64,000 nucleotides of DNA, taken from the NCBI GenBank assembly GCA_902728285.1, contig CACVBU010000865.1, positions 587,044-651,043 on the forward strand. Reading direction: 5' to 3'. Shown here one piece after another: positions 1 through 13,100 of this stretch (within the stretch, counting starts at the first letter, position 1; every line of letters starts with the position of its first letter). The DNA is from Clytia hemisphaerica (Eukaryota; Cnidaria; Hydrozoa; Leptothecata; Clytiidae). Made by a program: the position numbers and the translations under genes. The notes below the pieces were generated by a model, which was given only the letters and a program-made list of their open reading frames with translations, was not told the origin of the DNA and made no database searches.

Positions 1-1018
1 ACAGCACAGATACTTCTAAAGTCCAAAGGCTAAATATCTAGCTTTGGTAAATAAAATTAAGTCAATTCTAGATGGACTTTCCTTCCAAGGTTATGTTACT
101 GAAACCACAGTTTGGAGGATGATAGAGTGAGCGTTTATTATGGATTTTTTTAATCGTTTGAACTTATAATGTTATATTATGATCGTCTGATCGTCTATAA
201 CAGTTTGAGTTTGAAATGATGTAATTGTTGATTAGTTTAGTGCCTTTATCAGAAGAAGGAAAGAAAAACTACCTTGTCATAAAACTGAATTCTAAAATAC
301 CTTCACTTTTTTACACCATAGTACCGACAGAAAAATCAGGTGATGCCGTCACTCCGTCAAAGCCGTACTTTTTAGAGCGCCAAAGTCAACAAAATACAGA
401 AAAATAAAAATAAGAAATACGAAGTGATGAAAAACTTAAAAGAAAATTATAATCTGAAAATCTACAAAAATAACAAAAATAACAACGTACGGTAACCAAA
501 AAAATGCAATAAAATGTATACAATATTAAGTATCTCTAGAAAAATTATCATTGCATAGTGTAAAAGTAGGTAAAAAAAGAATTTTAGAAAAAGATTACAT
601 TGAAAGAAAGATTGTTAGATTTTGTACGCCTAATGTTTTGCACAGAACTCTTCAAGGAGGAAAAGGTTTAGACCAGTTTACTAAATTTGATGTACGGCTT
701 ATGACTTAACAGGTTTTCAGTTAATTTCTTCCTCTTTTCAAAGATATTCTTCAAAACAATGACCCGGGAAAATCACTTTTTAAGTAGATTTAAGTAATAC
801 AGCTTTCTGTATTAAAATAATTTTCTTATATCAAAAACAGACGGCGACAAAGTTAATTTAGTGAAAATAAACGTGGCGTAGAGCGATGCTGACCAGTAAA
901 AACCTTAAGAACAAGGAACTAGAAGAACAGCTAAATACATAAACGTTGAATTCGTAAAAGATTTCTTGGTATGTACATCAACACAGGTAGGTTCAATACC
1001 AAAAAACCACACATTCAT
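1..1018. other. Presumed 3' UTR and downstream flank of RasGRF
   Basis: AT-rich sequence after the RasGRF stop, with no coding signal on either strand apart from a 60-codon chance frame. On the minus strand no AATAAA lies close to the stop; the only AATAAA I see is near 134-139, so the transcript end is not determined. Confidence 0.4.
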
Positions 1019-1114
1019 CTATCTGGAAGATTCTCGTGGCTCAGCCAGTAGTGATTGGTCGTATAATAGATCTTGATTCACTTCTACATCCCAATTAACC
1101 AATGAAAATGCAAC
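1019..1114 (-). CDS. RASGRF: RasGRF exon 24: C-terminus and stop codon
   Basis: Residues 1863-1893 plus TAG. The acceptor is TTTGTTTAG|GTTGCA, strong and in phase with exon 23. The end VNQDLLYDQSLLAEPRESSR matches the human VTQYLLDQSF tail. A different pairing (donor after 1592, acceptor at 1083) would also keep frame and remove most of AFSLVNWDV, giving a tail closer in length to the human one; its splice signals are weaker. Confidence 0.8.
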   Translation of the reverse strand, partial: VAFSLVNWDVEVNQDLLYDQSLLAEPRESSR

Positions 1115-4100
1115 CTAAACAAAAGAAATGTCACATGATCAAAATTGAACAAGGATATGAAACCCTGAAGGAATGTCTTTTGACATTATGTAACCTTTTC
1201 AACAATTTTAGTGTCAGCTCTGGAGTTGCTTAGCATTCTGCCTGATTTTCTGAAAAATGTGCTTTAACCACCCCTGATATTATACCATATTTTTACCTAT
1301 TGTGTCAAGGGCTTTCGTTTGCCATGGTTAGATCATCTAGGCTTAAGAGAAGTTTTTGGAAATACATAGTGTAACAAGAGTCATATTCATGATAAGCAGC
1401 ATATTTACAAATGGCTTCTGACATTATCATACACCCAACAGCTGATTGGTTGATTGAAAGTGACGTATTGACAGATTTTACGTCACTCCAACCAATCAGC
1501 TGGTTGAGCCAGTGATAAAATAACAGAAGACATTGCAATGGTGCATATCATGAAATAAATGGTATGGTGTACGGTAATGACACCGAAATACTGACCTCCT
1601 TGTTCAGTTCCAACGTATATGGTAATTGTTGGTAGCATTTCACTTCTCGTACTAAACGAGACACCTGAAAAGAAAGAATAACTTTTAGCGAGGTTTAGTT
1701 GCAGGGCTTCTTCCTTTCACGTTCAGTCTGATTCGTAAATAGAGGAATCAATCAAGACTGCCAATAAAATTGCTACAGAAAAATATCAGGTTAATATTAA
1801 AGTCGAGTAGCCCAAATTGTTCTATGTAATTACCCCGGAGACTTACCCCAGAAAATGGTCTCCCTTGGAAATTTGCCTCCCAGAAAATTGCCCCAATAAC
1901 ATTTTAAGTCACCAGCCGAAGTAAGCCTTTTCGAGTATCTTTAACAAAAAAGAAACAAAGACCAAACAAAATGAATTACTCACTCTGCACATTTTTGCGA
2001 AATTAACAAGTCCACCACCATTGAAAGTTTTCCCTCCTTCGTGTGCGAATAACAGATCGGAAAGATAACATCCAAGGTAGGGTACGCATGGTGGATTACA
2101 CCTAGAAAGTATCAGATATATAGTGGTTATAAAGCGGGGGTTTTTAGGGGCTGCAATATGAACAAAGCTAGAGACACCTGTCATTGGCACTACGACTACC
2201 TCCAAGAAAGTTTTCTGGTTTAGTGTGTGTTTTCTTTCACCGGTATCAGAGATTTGTGTCACATCCACTAGACTGGTTGCGTTATGATGCTCAAGAATCC
2301 AGTCTATCCTAGGTGTGTATGTTGACAGAATGAATGAGAAAAACAATTTGTTCAATAAAAACAATAAACTATCATCACGGGAAGCGAAAAGGCGAAAAAA
2401 TGGTCTTAATATAACAAAAATACAAATCGCCGGTCGCCGAACAGTGGTCTACCTAGAGAATACCTTCGACGTTACACGATGACTTACATATGAACCGCTT
2501 CTCGTAGATTTTTGAAAGATCGATCAGCGCTAACCAGCGTATCGAGGTCGTTGAACACTTCTCGTAACTGATGGAATGAGAATGGAAAAAGGTAATAGAA
2601 TTTAAATTTATTACAAGAGCAATGTTTACGTTTAAGTCAGCAATGGCATTTCAATTTCAAAATTATCAAGCTCTCGCAAAGGCTGTAGGCACGAATTGGC
2701 GCGCCTTATAGCTCCTGTGGTTTTGTTGAAATCTATGATTCAGACTAGCTCTAGCGTTGCAAGGCAATTTTTATGTTGTAAATTGTAAACCTGTTTGACA
2801 GAAAAATTGCAAAATGAAGAAAGATAAAATAAAAATTAATTCAAGCGACCGAGAGTACAATAATAACTGGCTCAAAAAGACTTACAGGTTTAGACACTTG
2901 TTCCCACGACTTTTTCAACCGATGCACAGCGCTTGCGTTGAGCGCACTCACAATCTCCACGCATGCGTTAAAATTGTTTAAATCTCGACAATGAGCGGCA
3001 GTTTTGATCCAAAACTCGATGATTTGTGAACGATATTCGATAGTGCTTCCGTGTACAACACCGTAACTGATGATGCTGGTCACGTGATTGAAGCGGTCGA
3101 TAAAGCGCATAATTCCGGGCGCGCGTTCGTTTTTATCTTTCTTCGTCCATTGGCAGCTGACAAATTCACTGGGAAAAATAGAAAAATAAAATAAGAAATC
3201 AGATATGGATGACCAAGGAATTGAGCCTAGTATGCCAGACGACTATATTTGAAAGAGCGAGCATATGTGATATGAATTTTTCTCTGCTAGGTCCCTAAAG
3301 CCTTAAAACAGAAAACTATATGTCCATGCTAAAGGATTAAAGAGCCTAAAGATATTCTTTATTGTGATCTAGAAAGGAGCACGCCTCTAACGTCGACTTA
3401 GTAAAATCAACAGTAGATTTTTCTCAAATTCTGTGCTCACATGGTACGGAAAAGTTGTTGAAAATACTTCATAAGCAAATGGTAGAAGATCCGAAAAATG
3501 ACGCCCTTTAATCTATCAACAAACAAGTGATACTTTTATGGACCTACCTGGTTGTGCATTTAACATATTTATAATTGATATCTACGTGACGTGACCATGA
3601 AACAATCATTCAGAACACAAATATTGACGATCTATTAAAATTAGTCGTTTGTTTCTTATAAAAAAAAAATTAGAAACCAAAATTTCATGCTCTTGAAATA
3701 TTCTTTTATATTCAAGACTTCGTGAGCAAAAAAAACATCCATCTCGTCAAAAAATTGAGTAATCCGTCACATTCAAGGGTTATAGTTATGCATCTTTGTG
3801 CAAAAATCATAAAGAATGAAAGCGCCAACCTCGAGAAAAGCTAATACCAAAGTAATTCATAATGTGCCTATAAAAAAATATCGAATTTGGCCAGTTTTTC
3901 TATAAAAACACACCAAGCAACCAAAATTTCATGTCTAAACACACATATTCTTCAAAAATAAGCCCTCATGAGCAAAAAAAACATCTATCTCAAAAAAAAT
4001 TAGTAATTTGACTAAGAATATTGATGTATGCTTATTAATAGTGATTCTTATAGATAAACATGCGTTTTTTGAGCCAACAAAAATTTTTTGCGAAAATCTG

Positions 4101-7100
4101 TTGAGCCATCTTTTACCTTGTGGACCTACTTTCATGCAAAAATCAGAAAAATTAATGATCCAATTTTTCACAAAGTCCAAAAAACCCATTTTTTAGCCGT
4201 TTTTTGGCCCAAATTTGCCCAAAAAATTTTTTTTTCAAAAATCGGGCTCCGTCACATTCGAGGGTTTATAGTTACACATCTTTGTGCAAAAAATCAGAAA
4301 AAACTAATGAGCCAATCTCGAGAAAAGTTGGTAACGAACGAACAAACGAACGAACGAACGAACGAACGAACGAACGAACGAACGAACGAACGAACGAACG
4401 AACGGACGAACAGAGGTTAATTTATAGGACCTCCACCGGGGTAGGTCCAAAAAAGTCTTGGTCAGAACAGTGATATGGATGGTGGATCTCGGCCTGCTTA
4501 CTTTTACCTTCGTTAGCGTAATAGTAATGAGGTAACTTACTTGAATGAGATTTTCGAGTAAAGATAATGTTCAAGAAGTGTCATATTGGCGGCAACAATG
4601 TTGGGCGGATGGGCGTGAAGTTGGGTGCATTTGTTGAGTTCTTCTTCTTCATTGATATCACTCTGTTGAACATTACGTAATGAATGCTGTTGAAGTAATA
4701 ATTCATCGAATGGGTGTACCGCTGCTAATGATTTACGGTGCGATACGACCGATCTGTAAGAAGGAGTTGAAATAAATGTTAACTAGCCGGTACCCGGCGT
4801 CGCACGCCGGTTTAGCTGTTGCTGAACGCAATTTAAAGTCCTTTGGATGTTGGGAAGCTGGCTTAAAATACGATGAAGTCAAAATTAAAGGGAAAAATTC
4901 TCTTCAAAGTTTGACTCTGTCCCTCCCAGGTCACGTATTTTTTAACCATATTTTGAAAAAGGTTTTTAAATTGTTGCAAAAATGATCAGAAAGGGCGTTA
5001 TTCAAACTAAACCATACCGGCATACCGGCGACCTGCGACGTCCGAAAAGGCTTTGCAATTAGATTTTTTTCTCGCTTCGCTCACTTTACATTTGCCGTAG
5101 TTGTTGATGATTAGGAAAACTTTGATGTCAAGATAAGAGGAGTGAATTATAGAAATGACACGAGATTCGTCGAAAAAAGGCAGTCCGTGAGTACTTAGGC
5201 AAGAGAAGGATACGGGCATGAGCCGTTCTTAAGGATGCCTTTTTAAAAATGGCAGTCCCTCAAGTCCCTGTAAGGGTTGGAAAAATCAGAAAATCTAACT
5301 TCAGTCCCACTAAGAGTCGGTAAAAATAGGGGAAAAAATTCAACTTTTTACCCCCAGAAAGATAGAAATTTAATCAAATTAGTCCCAATAAGGGAAGTAA
5401 ACTTCACAAAATTTCGCTTGTTTCTTCTTCTCTTTAGTCTCGCTAAGGGTCCGAAAGTCAGGCAGCTAGGACACGCAGCTAGAAAAGCGTGATAGCGAAA
5501 TTTTATGTTGCTTTTTATAAACCTTTGTCATAACTTTTCGAATTCAAAAATGAATGACTTTTACAGCAATATAATTATCGACATAGATGTTTATAAGTCC
5601 CTTTTTACGAAGAAAGATCTCTTGTTTTTACCGCCTTTCGAAAGTATTGTTAATATTGCTGTTTAGTTGTTCCAACAAACTTGTCTTGTGATTCTTATGT
5701 TTTAAATCTTTTAAATCTGTTCTTTTCTAAAACAGATTTTGTTTGAAAGATTTGCTTTTCTTTTGTTTTGAAACGAATTCGAATGTCTCAAATCAAATAA
5801 GGTCGTTAATTACATTCGAAAACATAAAACAAAAGAAAGAGAAAAAAAGAAAAAAACATAAGAGGCGGCCTCGGGCACGTCTGGGCAGAAATTATAATCT
5901 ATCAATCAAAACAAACTTATCGAACAACTCAAAGTCTTTATAAAACGGCGCGAATCTGATTTAACACATTTGTGGAGCAAGAAGCAAAAGTCATCTTTTA
6001 AAAGAACAAAACATTGCGTGCGAAAACGAAAGTGACACACAAAAAACACACATACAGACTACGGCTATTAATATATAGAAGTACTGGCTATTTACTTCTT
6101 CGGAAACAGTATGCTGAGCAAATATAACAAGAAGTAGATCTGGCTAGTTTTTTTTTTGGGCCACCCGGTAATACGAATTTAGAACAGCAATAGCGCTCCG
6201 CGTCGCACACATCATAATTATTTCAACTAGAAATTTGTACGAGTTCCAATATCCCACAGTTCATTTCGAAGTGATTGGAAAACCACCGTGAAAGTTATTA
6301 CCTTTCTTTTGATATTGAAATCAATTAACGTGTAAAAGCAATTAACGCAAAGGAGGATGGGATTGCATGTCGTACGAACGAATAAATTTGTGCGCATTTG
6401 TTACTATTTCTAGATTCGTCGCGTTGTGCTTTTAGTGCTCAGTGTTACCGTGAGCTGTTTTCTTATAATAAAGTCTGTAGTCTCTGACCAGACAGATCTA
6501 CTGGCAAGAAGAGAAGGGAACAAATTCTTACTTTTCGAGACTACCAACGATCTCCTTGACAACGGGTAACGTTCGTTCGTCACTTTTAATGTCATCGAAA
6601 AACTTCTCCAATATCGTGATCATTTCTGGGTCGGATAAAAAGTCCTGAAAATATGAAATTCAAAATCAGAACAATGAAGAAACACGTGAGAACATCATAA
6701 GAATATCAAATGGTTGAATAGTTTAAAAATAGGTTCTCACACTAAAAGTAAAACAAAAGTTTTTTAGCTTCAATATCTCTTCTTAGGAAAAGTGTCAAGC
6801 TAAAACATTTGGAGAATTCATTTTTCTGATTCTTTCATATGCCGGGAAGATAATCAAAAAAGCTCTTTAGTCTATAATGATTCATAATAATTGAAGTACC
6901 TCCGGAATTGTCTACCTCATTTCTGGCAAATTTCACGAAGAAAATTTACAGCAAAATCAATTTAAATTTACCTTAGGATGTTTGGCCAGCCAGTGTTTAA
7001 AAATACTCATAATCTTTAACGGACCACGGTTAATCGAGATGGACTTCCGCGTGACAAGTTGCGGCCGTGTTGACTTTTCTATCACAGACGTTGACGTCTT

Positions 7101-10100
7101 ACGTCGTATAGGTGACTGTGACGGCGTCGTTTCTTTAGGAGATGCACTCAGTATACGTAACGAATTTTTAAATTTCTTTTTCTCCTTTTTCAAGGTGTTT
7201 TTATTATCAGAGTTCAGTCCAGCTTTATGTATATCCATTTCAGATGACGACAACTGCGTAAACGCGCTCAGACGTTCACGGAGAGACGGAGCATTTTTCT
7301 TACGTTCTAAACTCCGCGTGCCCATTTCGAAGTCAGGATGATGATCTTTAGGGCTAACCTTAGGTAAGTGTCCATTCGCATTTCCATTCAGTTCGAGACT
7401 CATTGCACTTAAGGCTGGTTTCATTTCGGACGTCGGCGTCGTCGGCGACATATCCGACAGATTCTGTTCCGACGCTGCCCGGCGTACCGTTACTTTATTA
7501 AAAACTTTCTGAAAGTAAAGCGAGCGTTTTCGTTTCGGTGTTGAATTGGGCGATTTTTTAGTTACGTGGGCGGGGGCGGGAACTGGGATGGGAATAGAAC
7601 TTGATTCGAATGTTTTATTTTCGGTTACCGGTGATTCTAACGGTCGCACTTCTTCATATAATGATTGGGAATCATCAAATACCATTCGGCCGTCCCCTGT
7701 CTCTTTAATCGATACAAGAACAGGCTCATCTGATAAAATATCAGCCATAGATTTGGCTTTTTGTTTACGTTCTGCCTTCTCTTTCTTTCCTTTATTCTTA
7801 CGCCGAAAATACGGCGAAATACCGGATTTCTTCTCACTCAGTGACGCACTTTTGGGCGGTAAAGTAATGGTTTCCGCCTCGCGTTGTTTACATATGAGTT
7901 CGTCACTGTGACTGTGGACCACACTTCTGGAACCTGCGTTCGAAGATGACGTCTCTCCATCTGACCGTTGCTCTGTACTTATATCACTAGACGCGAAAGA
8001 GTTCATAGAATCCATAGTCACTGAGCGATCCAGGCTAAATATATCTGATTTATCATTAGAAGAGTTCAGCGTTGTGTTACTTTCCATAGTTGAGCGACGC
8101 TCACCATCCTCCAGATAACTATCATCAAGTGAAATGGCAATCGAGTTTGGCGCTCTCCCTGTTGAATCCAGTGAAGCAGAAATGATCATGTGGTCATCCT
8201 CCTCGACCACATCCTCTAAGATGGAGGGTCCTTCGTCCATAAACCCTTCACCACAGTGTTCATCATCGTTTGGTATCACTTCTCCGTCAAAGCTTTCATT
8301 CGACAGTTGTCCGTTTTCATATAAAGTACTAGCGTCACTTACACAACTCAAGTCTGATTGGTTTAGCGAGGTGGATAGTTGAGACTGATTAAGCGAGGCA
8401 GAAAGTTGAGATGAGTTGAGTGAGGCAGAAAGAGAATTTTCATGACTTGAGAATTTAATATCATTATTGTTAATTTGATCATTATGTCCATTGAGAATGA
8501 TTTCAGGAATGTTTTCTTTATTTTCATTGTTCGTAGAGGGGCGATTTTCTTTGTTTAAAACAATACTTAAAATGTTTACTTTTTTGTTAAGGGGGTCACC
8601 TGAGAAAGCTGACGGATCATCGATTTGATCACACGACTTTGAAGTTACGGCCGACACGAAACTCGATTTCTTCGCATTCGTATCGTTTTTATCGTAAATA
8701 ACTTCGATACTGTGCGATCGTGATATCTTTCGTGCGTCCGTACCATTCGGTTCAACTGTTAATTCATTCGGTATCGGTCCAATATTACTAGCTGACGCAC
8801 TACGTAATTTTTCTGAAAATGGTTTTTCGGCTGCCGTAACAGCGGCCGAATCTTGACACCATTTAGTTGTGGCGGCAACGTTCCTCTTGGCTGGTGAATT
8901 GAGTTGATCTTTTAACGTGCTGTAATTGAAGACAGTTGTTGAAGCACCACAAGGTGAGATTCCAGAATTAAACGAAGCGTCCAGGTCGTCCGTCGATGAA
9001 GCATCACTTGCGTTGCTACGTAACCGTGAACGAGGATGACCAGATGATAAACTTCGACTCACTGAAAAAAACGATGAACTTTTCATGGCCTTTACATCAT
9101 TTATAGTATTAATATAATTTGCCCTTGTATGTGAATCAAATTTAGTCAAAATCCATTTAGTTTTTCCTATTCATGAGTTAAAAATTAGTCGAATTTTTAA
9201 AACTATATTTACACCTGAAGACAAATTTAACAGCCTTTTCAACGAAGGATATTTAATACAAAGTTCAAAGTAACTTAATGTGAATTCACCCGCTAGTTTT
9301 TTTCGTTCGGGAGAGTTGCTCTTTTTGGGCGTAGGATATCCGCCCATAACTTTCCAATAGGCTTCAATGAGACCTCGAATAACGATATCGCTTGTTGTGA
9401 AAGCCCTGTAAGTCAGTAAGAACGTCTCCATGAATTCGGCGCCGGGAAGCCGAGGGTCCGCTAACCGTTCAATCAAGCGATCCACACTCGCGTGCATGAT
9501 CTAAGAGAAAAACATTACAAAACGAATTTTAGTGTTGATGAAATAAGGAACTTTTTTTAAAGGGAAGGTCTTTTTCACAAGACTTTACTAGTTTTTTTAC
9601 TAGTTAATAATCATATCATTCGTATAAACGCTTTTTTTATAAGAACCAGTAAATTTTGGCTTAAGCTGAGCTATTCTTAATTTTTTGAAGTTTTAAGGCT
9701 TAGATGCTCTTACGATGTTCTTTAAAATGGTTTTAAAATCTGTTAAAAACAGTTAATTCGGTACTTTCTCAGTAATTTAGAAATTTGACACTCGGATTGT
9801 TCTTAATTCTTAGGTTTTGGTCAATTTCAGTCTCGTGTTCTTATAAAATTGTTCTTACAAAAAAAAAGCGTGTAACTGTAAAACAGGAATTCTTAATATC
9901 AGAGATGGGTTGAACTCAAAAAATTATGTATGGAAAAGTCTAAGCTTTATAAAGGCCTCACATAATGGTTTTGTTTAAGAAAGAAACGAGTTCAATAAAG
10001 TTTTGTAAGCAAACGTTTTACTGAGGCGTCCGTCATCAAATTAAAAATAGTGTGTGAAAACATATGTTTTGGTTGTTCGAGCAACGTATGGTAAGGATAA

Positions 10101-13100
10101 AACATGATTACACGTTTTTACATCCAAAACTTTTAAAGCCTTCGCATGTTCTTAACCTTTTGGGTCTAAAGCCTAAAATTGTTTTTAGCAAGTTCCTAAA
10201 CTAGTTCTTTATTTCGCCATTTTTGAGCATTTTTGTGTAATTTCGTAAGAATTGGGCATCGAAAAGTCCATAAATCCTTAAAATGTTCTTCTATAAATAA
10301 CGTGTACAATTCATTTCTAAAAATCGTTTTGAGAAATTTGTGGTAAAAATGGGTGCAGAGAAAAGTGCTCTATATACACAGAATATAGAATAGACTAAAT
10401 ATATATATAACTTATCTTACAGCAACTTATTCAACAAAATGTAAGGCTTTGTCTGAATACAGTCTGTCATGAGTAGAATGAAAGATTTGAAAACTTTTGC
10501 TTGAATCAAAAGCGAGAGGGACTGGTTTCTAATGAAATGATGGACGGTTAAACAGTTATTTTTATTATATGCCATGCGAAGCAGCACCGTCATACTAATT
10601 GTATAACAGCTCTGTTGCGCATAGTAACGCGAATTTTGCCATGATACGTGTTCACAGATACTTGTGATTAGTACAGTTTCTGGAAGAATGAAAGATTTGA
10701 AAACTTTTGCTTGAAACCAAAGCGAGAGGGACTGGTTTCTAATGATATGATGGACGTTTAAACAGTTATCTTTACCTGTGGCAGATGATATGGACCACTG
10801 ACTTCTTCGCTGTATTCGATATCTTCATCGTTATCACGTAGTCGCCTGTCCTCCCTGTCAATTGAAATTATGAAAAAGATTAACCCTTCAAACCCGAAAG
10901 ACGTATACATCCGTCCTCAAAACTTTTTTATAATATAAACACCGATGATCAAGAGCTAGCTAGCTAGTAGAGTCTTCCTATCATCAAAAACAGAAGTCTT
11001 TTTAGCTATCCAAAGTTAAACTTTTAATCTAATGTCAAATACTTTCAAGGGTATGAAAAATCGGGAAATTTCGTATGTTTCATAATTTGATTTAGTACTT
11101 GGTCACTTTAGGAGTCAAGGAACAGGAGGAATAGTAACATTAGGTTGGATGCATGGTGGGGACGACATATATTTGAGGCAATAGTTAAAATAAACTTTTA
11201 AAATGTCAGTAAGAGGGTAATTTATGAAATTTGTCTGGAACAAAAAAACTTTGAACACTGATTAGAGGGTTCGATCTTTTTGATTCGTCTATTACAGTCA
11301 TTACCTATAGTGTCAACCAAATTCAGAAATTAGATCTTAAAAGTGTCATCATATAATTTCAATTCAAAATAAGGTTGACCTTTTTATATTATTGACGAAA
11401 AACTGGTCAAAAAAAACTTTTGACAACTACATGGCGCTTTCAAATGCAATCTATCACATTGATTTACAAGGGTCTGATAATTTTCACGAGTCTTTCTTAA
11501 CCTGAATGTAAATTTTCCCACGTGTATATTAAAAACCGTAAAAACAACTTTGGATAAATGTTTATTGGCTGTTATTGGGCTAGCTTGATAGTATGTCCGT
11601 CCTTGACATGAATTTTTTTAACCGAACTTAAGTCTGCTCAAAAGTATGTGGACACTTTAGTTTTTTCTTAGCACCCTTTCATGCTATGTTAGAAAGCTAT
11701 ACATCGTTGGAAATAAATTTCCAAAGAAAATAATCTAAAAGCTAAAAGATTTAAAAAAAGTTGAAAATGAAAAAGAAAAACGAAGATGAAAAAATGAAGA
11801 TTTTTTTCTACTGGCTCAAAAATCGTGACATGAAACTTTTTAGATTACTTAAATCTTACTAATTTCAAATCTGTGTTCAGATTTTGCGTACCTTTCTTGG
11901 ATAAAAAGTAACAGCCCTTTGAAGTAGGTCGAAACGACCAAAAATGACAAATTTTTCGACTTTAGTTAAATTATTACGTAACAAGTCAACTACTTGGCCT
12001 TTAGTTTCGATAACATATAAATGTTAAATTTCAGATGCATTTTTTAAACTAAATAACGATGTCAAAATATCTGCACAAAATTATAATCCGTATACGTTAT
12101 CCGAACAAAAGGTCAATGGGAAAAAACTCTTCGAAATTTTCAAGGATGAAAAGACGTGAGAAGAGACCTGAGAAAATTGCTCGAATCATGTTTCAACATG
12201 CTTCGAAAAATGTTTAATAGTGATAAACTATCAATTTATATCTGTATCTACCGCGGAGGATTGTACTAATAAGATATCTGGTTCTTGAAAGAACCAAGAA
12301 AAAATCGAGATTTTCCTTGTCCCAAACAACGTGAAACTAGTTCTGGTGGGGCATTAATTTTTAGGATATTTCTTATATAAAAAATCTGGATACAGCTTAA
12401 GAGTACAACTTTGCAACGTAAACATGAAAAAGGAATTTATGAATTGACGAGTGGAATGAATGAATGAATGAAAAAAATGTATACCGGGCTATTAAAACAT
12501 TCTCTCTGAATGATTTTTAAGTAGATTTGGATCATTTTAACGACTCATCTTACTAATAATCCGATTAGACACATAAAAATCCACAAGAAATTGCGTAACG
12601 TTTTGTTTATAGTCAATTTGAAACATAATGTTGTCTTTTCTGGCATTTTAGAAATTTCTTTCCCAAGAGGTGCTCCATCGGATTAAAGTTGAGTGCGAAA
12701 AATTTCATCACGAAAATCATGGAAAATATTAAATTCATGGAAATATTGATCACTTTCAAACATCAATGTAAAAAGACTGTTTACAAAAAACTCAAATCCA
12801 AACATTGTTATATCATAAGCTCTTATAACTATTGTCATTCCCTCCTATATAACTGAGTTTGGACTTAAAAATAACTTATGATTAAGTATGTTAAGTATTT
12901 ATCATCACACATTTATTTTCTAACCTATAGCCACAGTTCAGTTATAAAGTCATTTTAATGGAATTTTTTGGATGACAATTTGAAACTTTGCTTTAAAGCT
13001 AAAAACACAGAAAAAGAAAGTACAGTTCTCTATTCGAAACCGATTACCCCGATTTTATGCAACAGTAAACCGAATCGGAAGTACAAACCTGATACTGGAT

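Noticed and set aside
4088-4473. Open frames with repeating Thr-Asn-Glu-Arg
   Set aside because: They arise from the (AACG)n microsatellite inside a mobile element.
6982-7911. Plus-strand open frames of about 120 codons
   Set aside because: They are antisense to RasGRF exon 17, which has homology, phase and splice support.
11636-11660. CAAAAGTATGTGGACACTTT, like a Tc1-type terminus
   Set aside because: No matching inverted end within reach, so an element cannot be supported.
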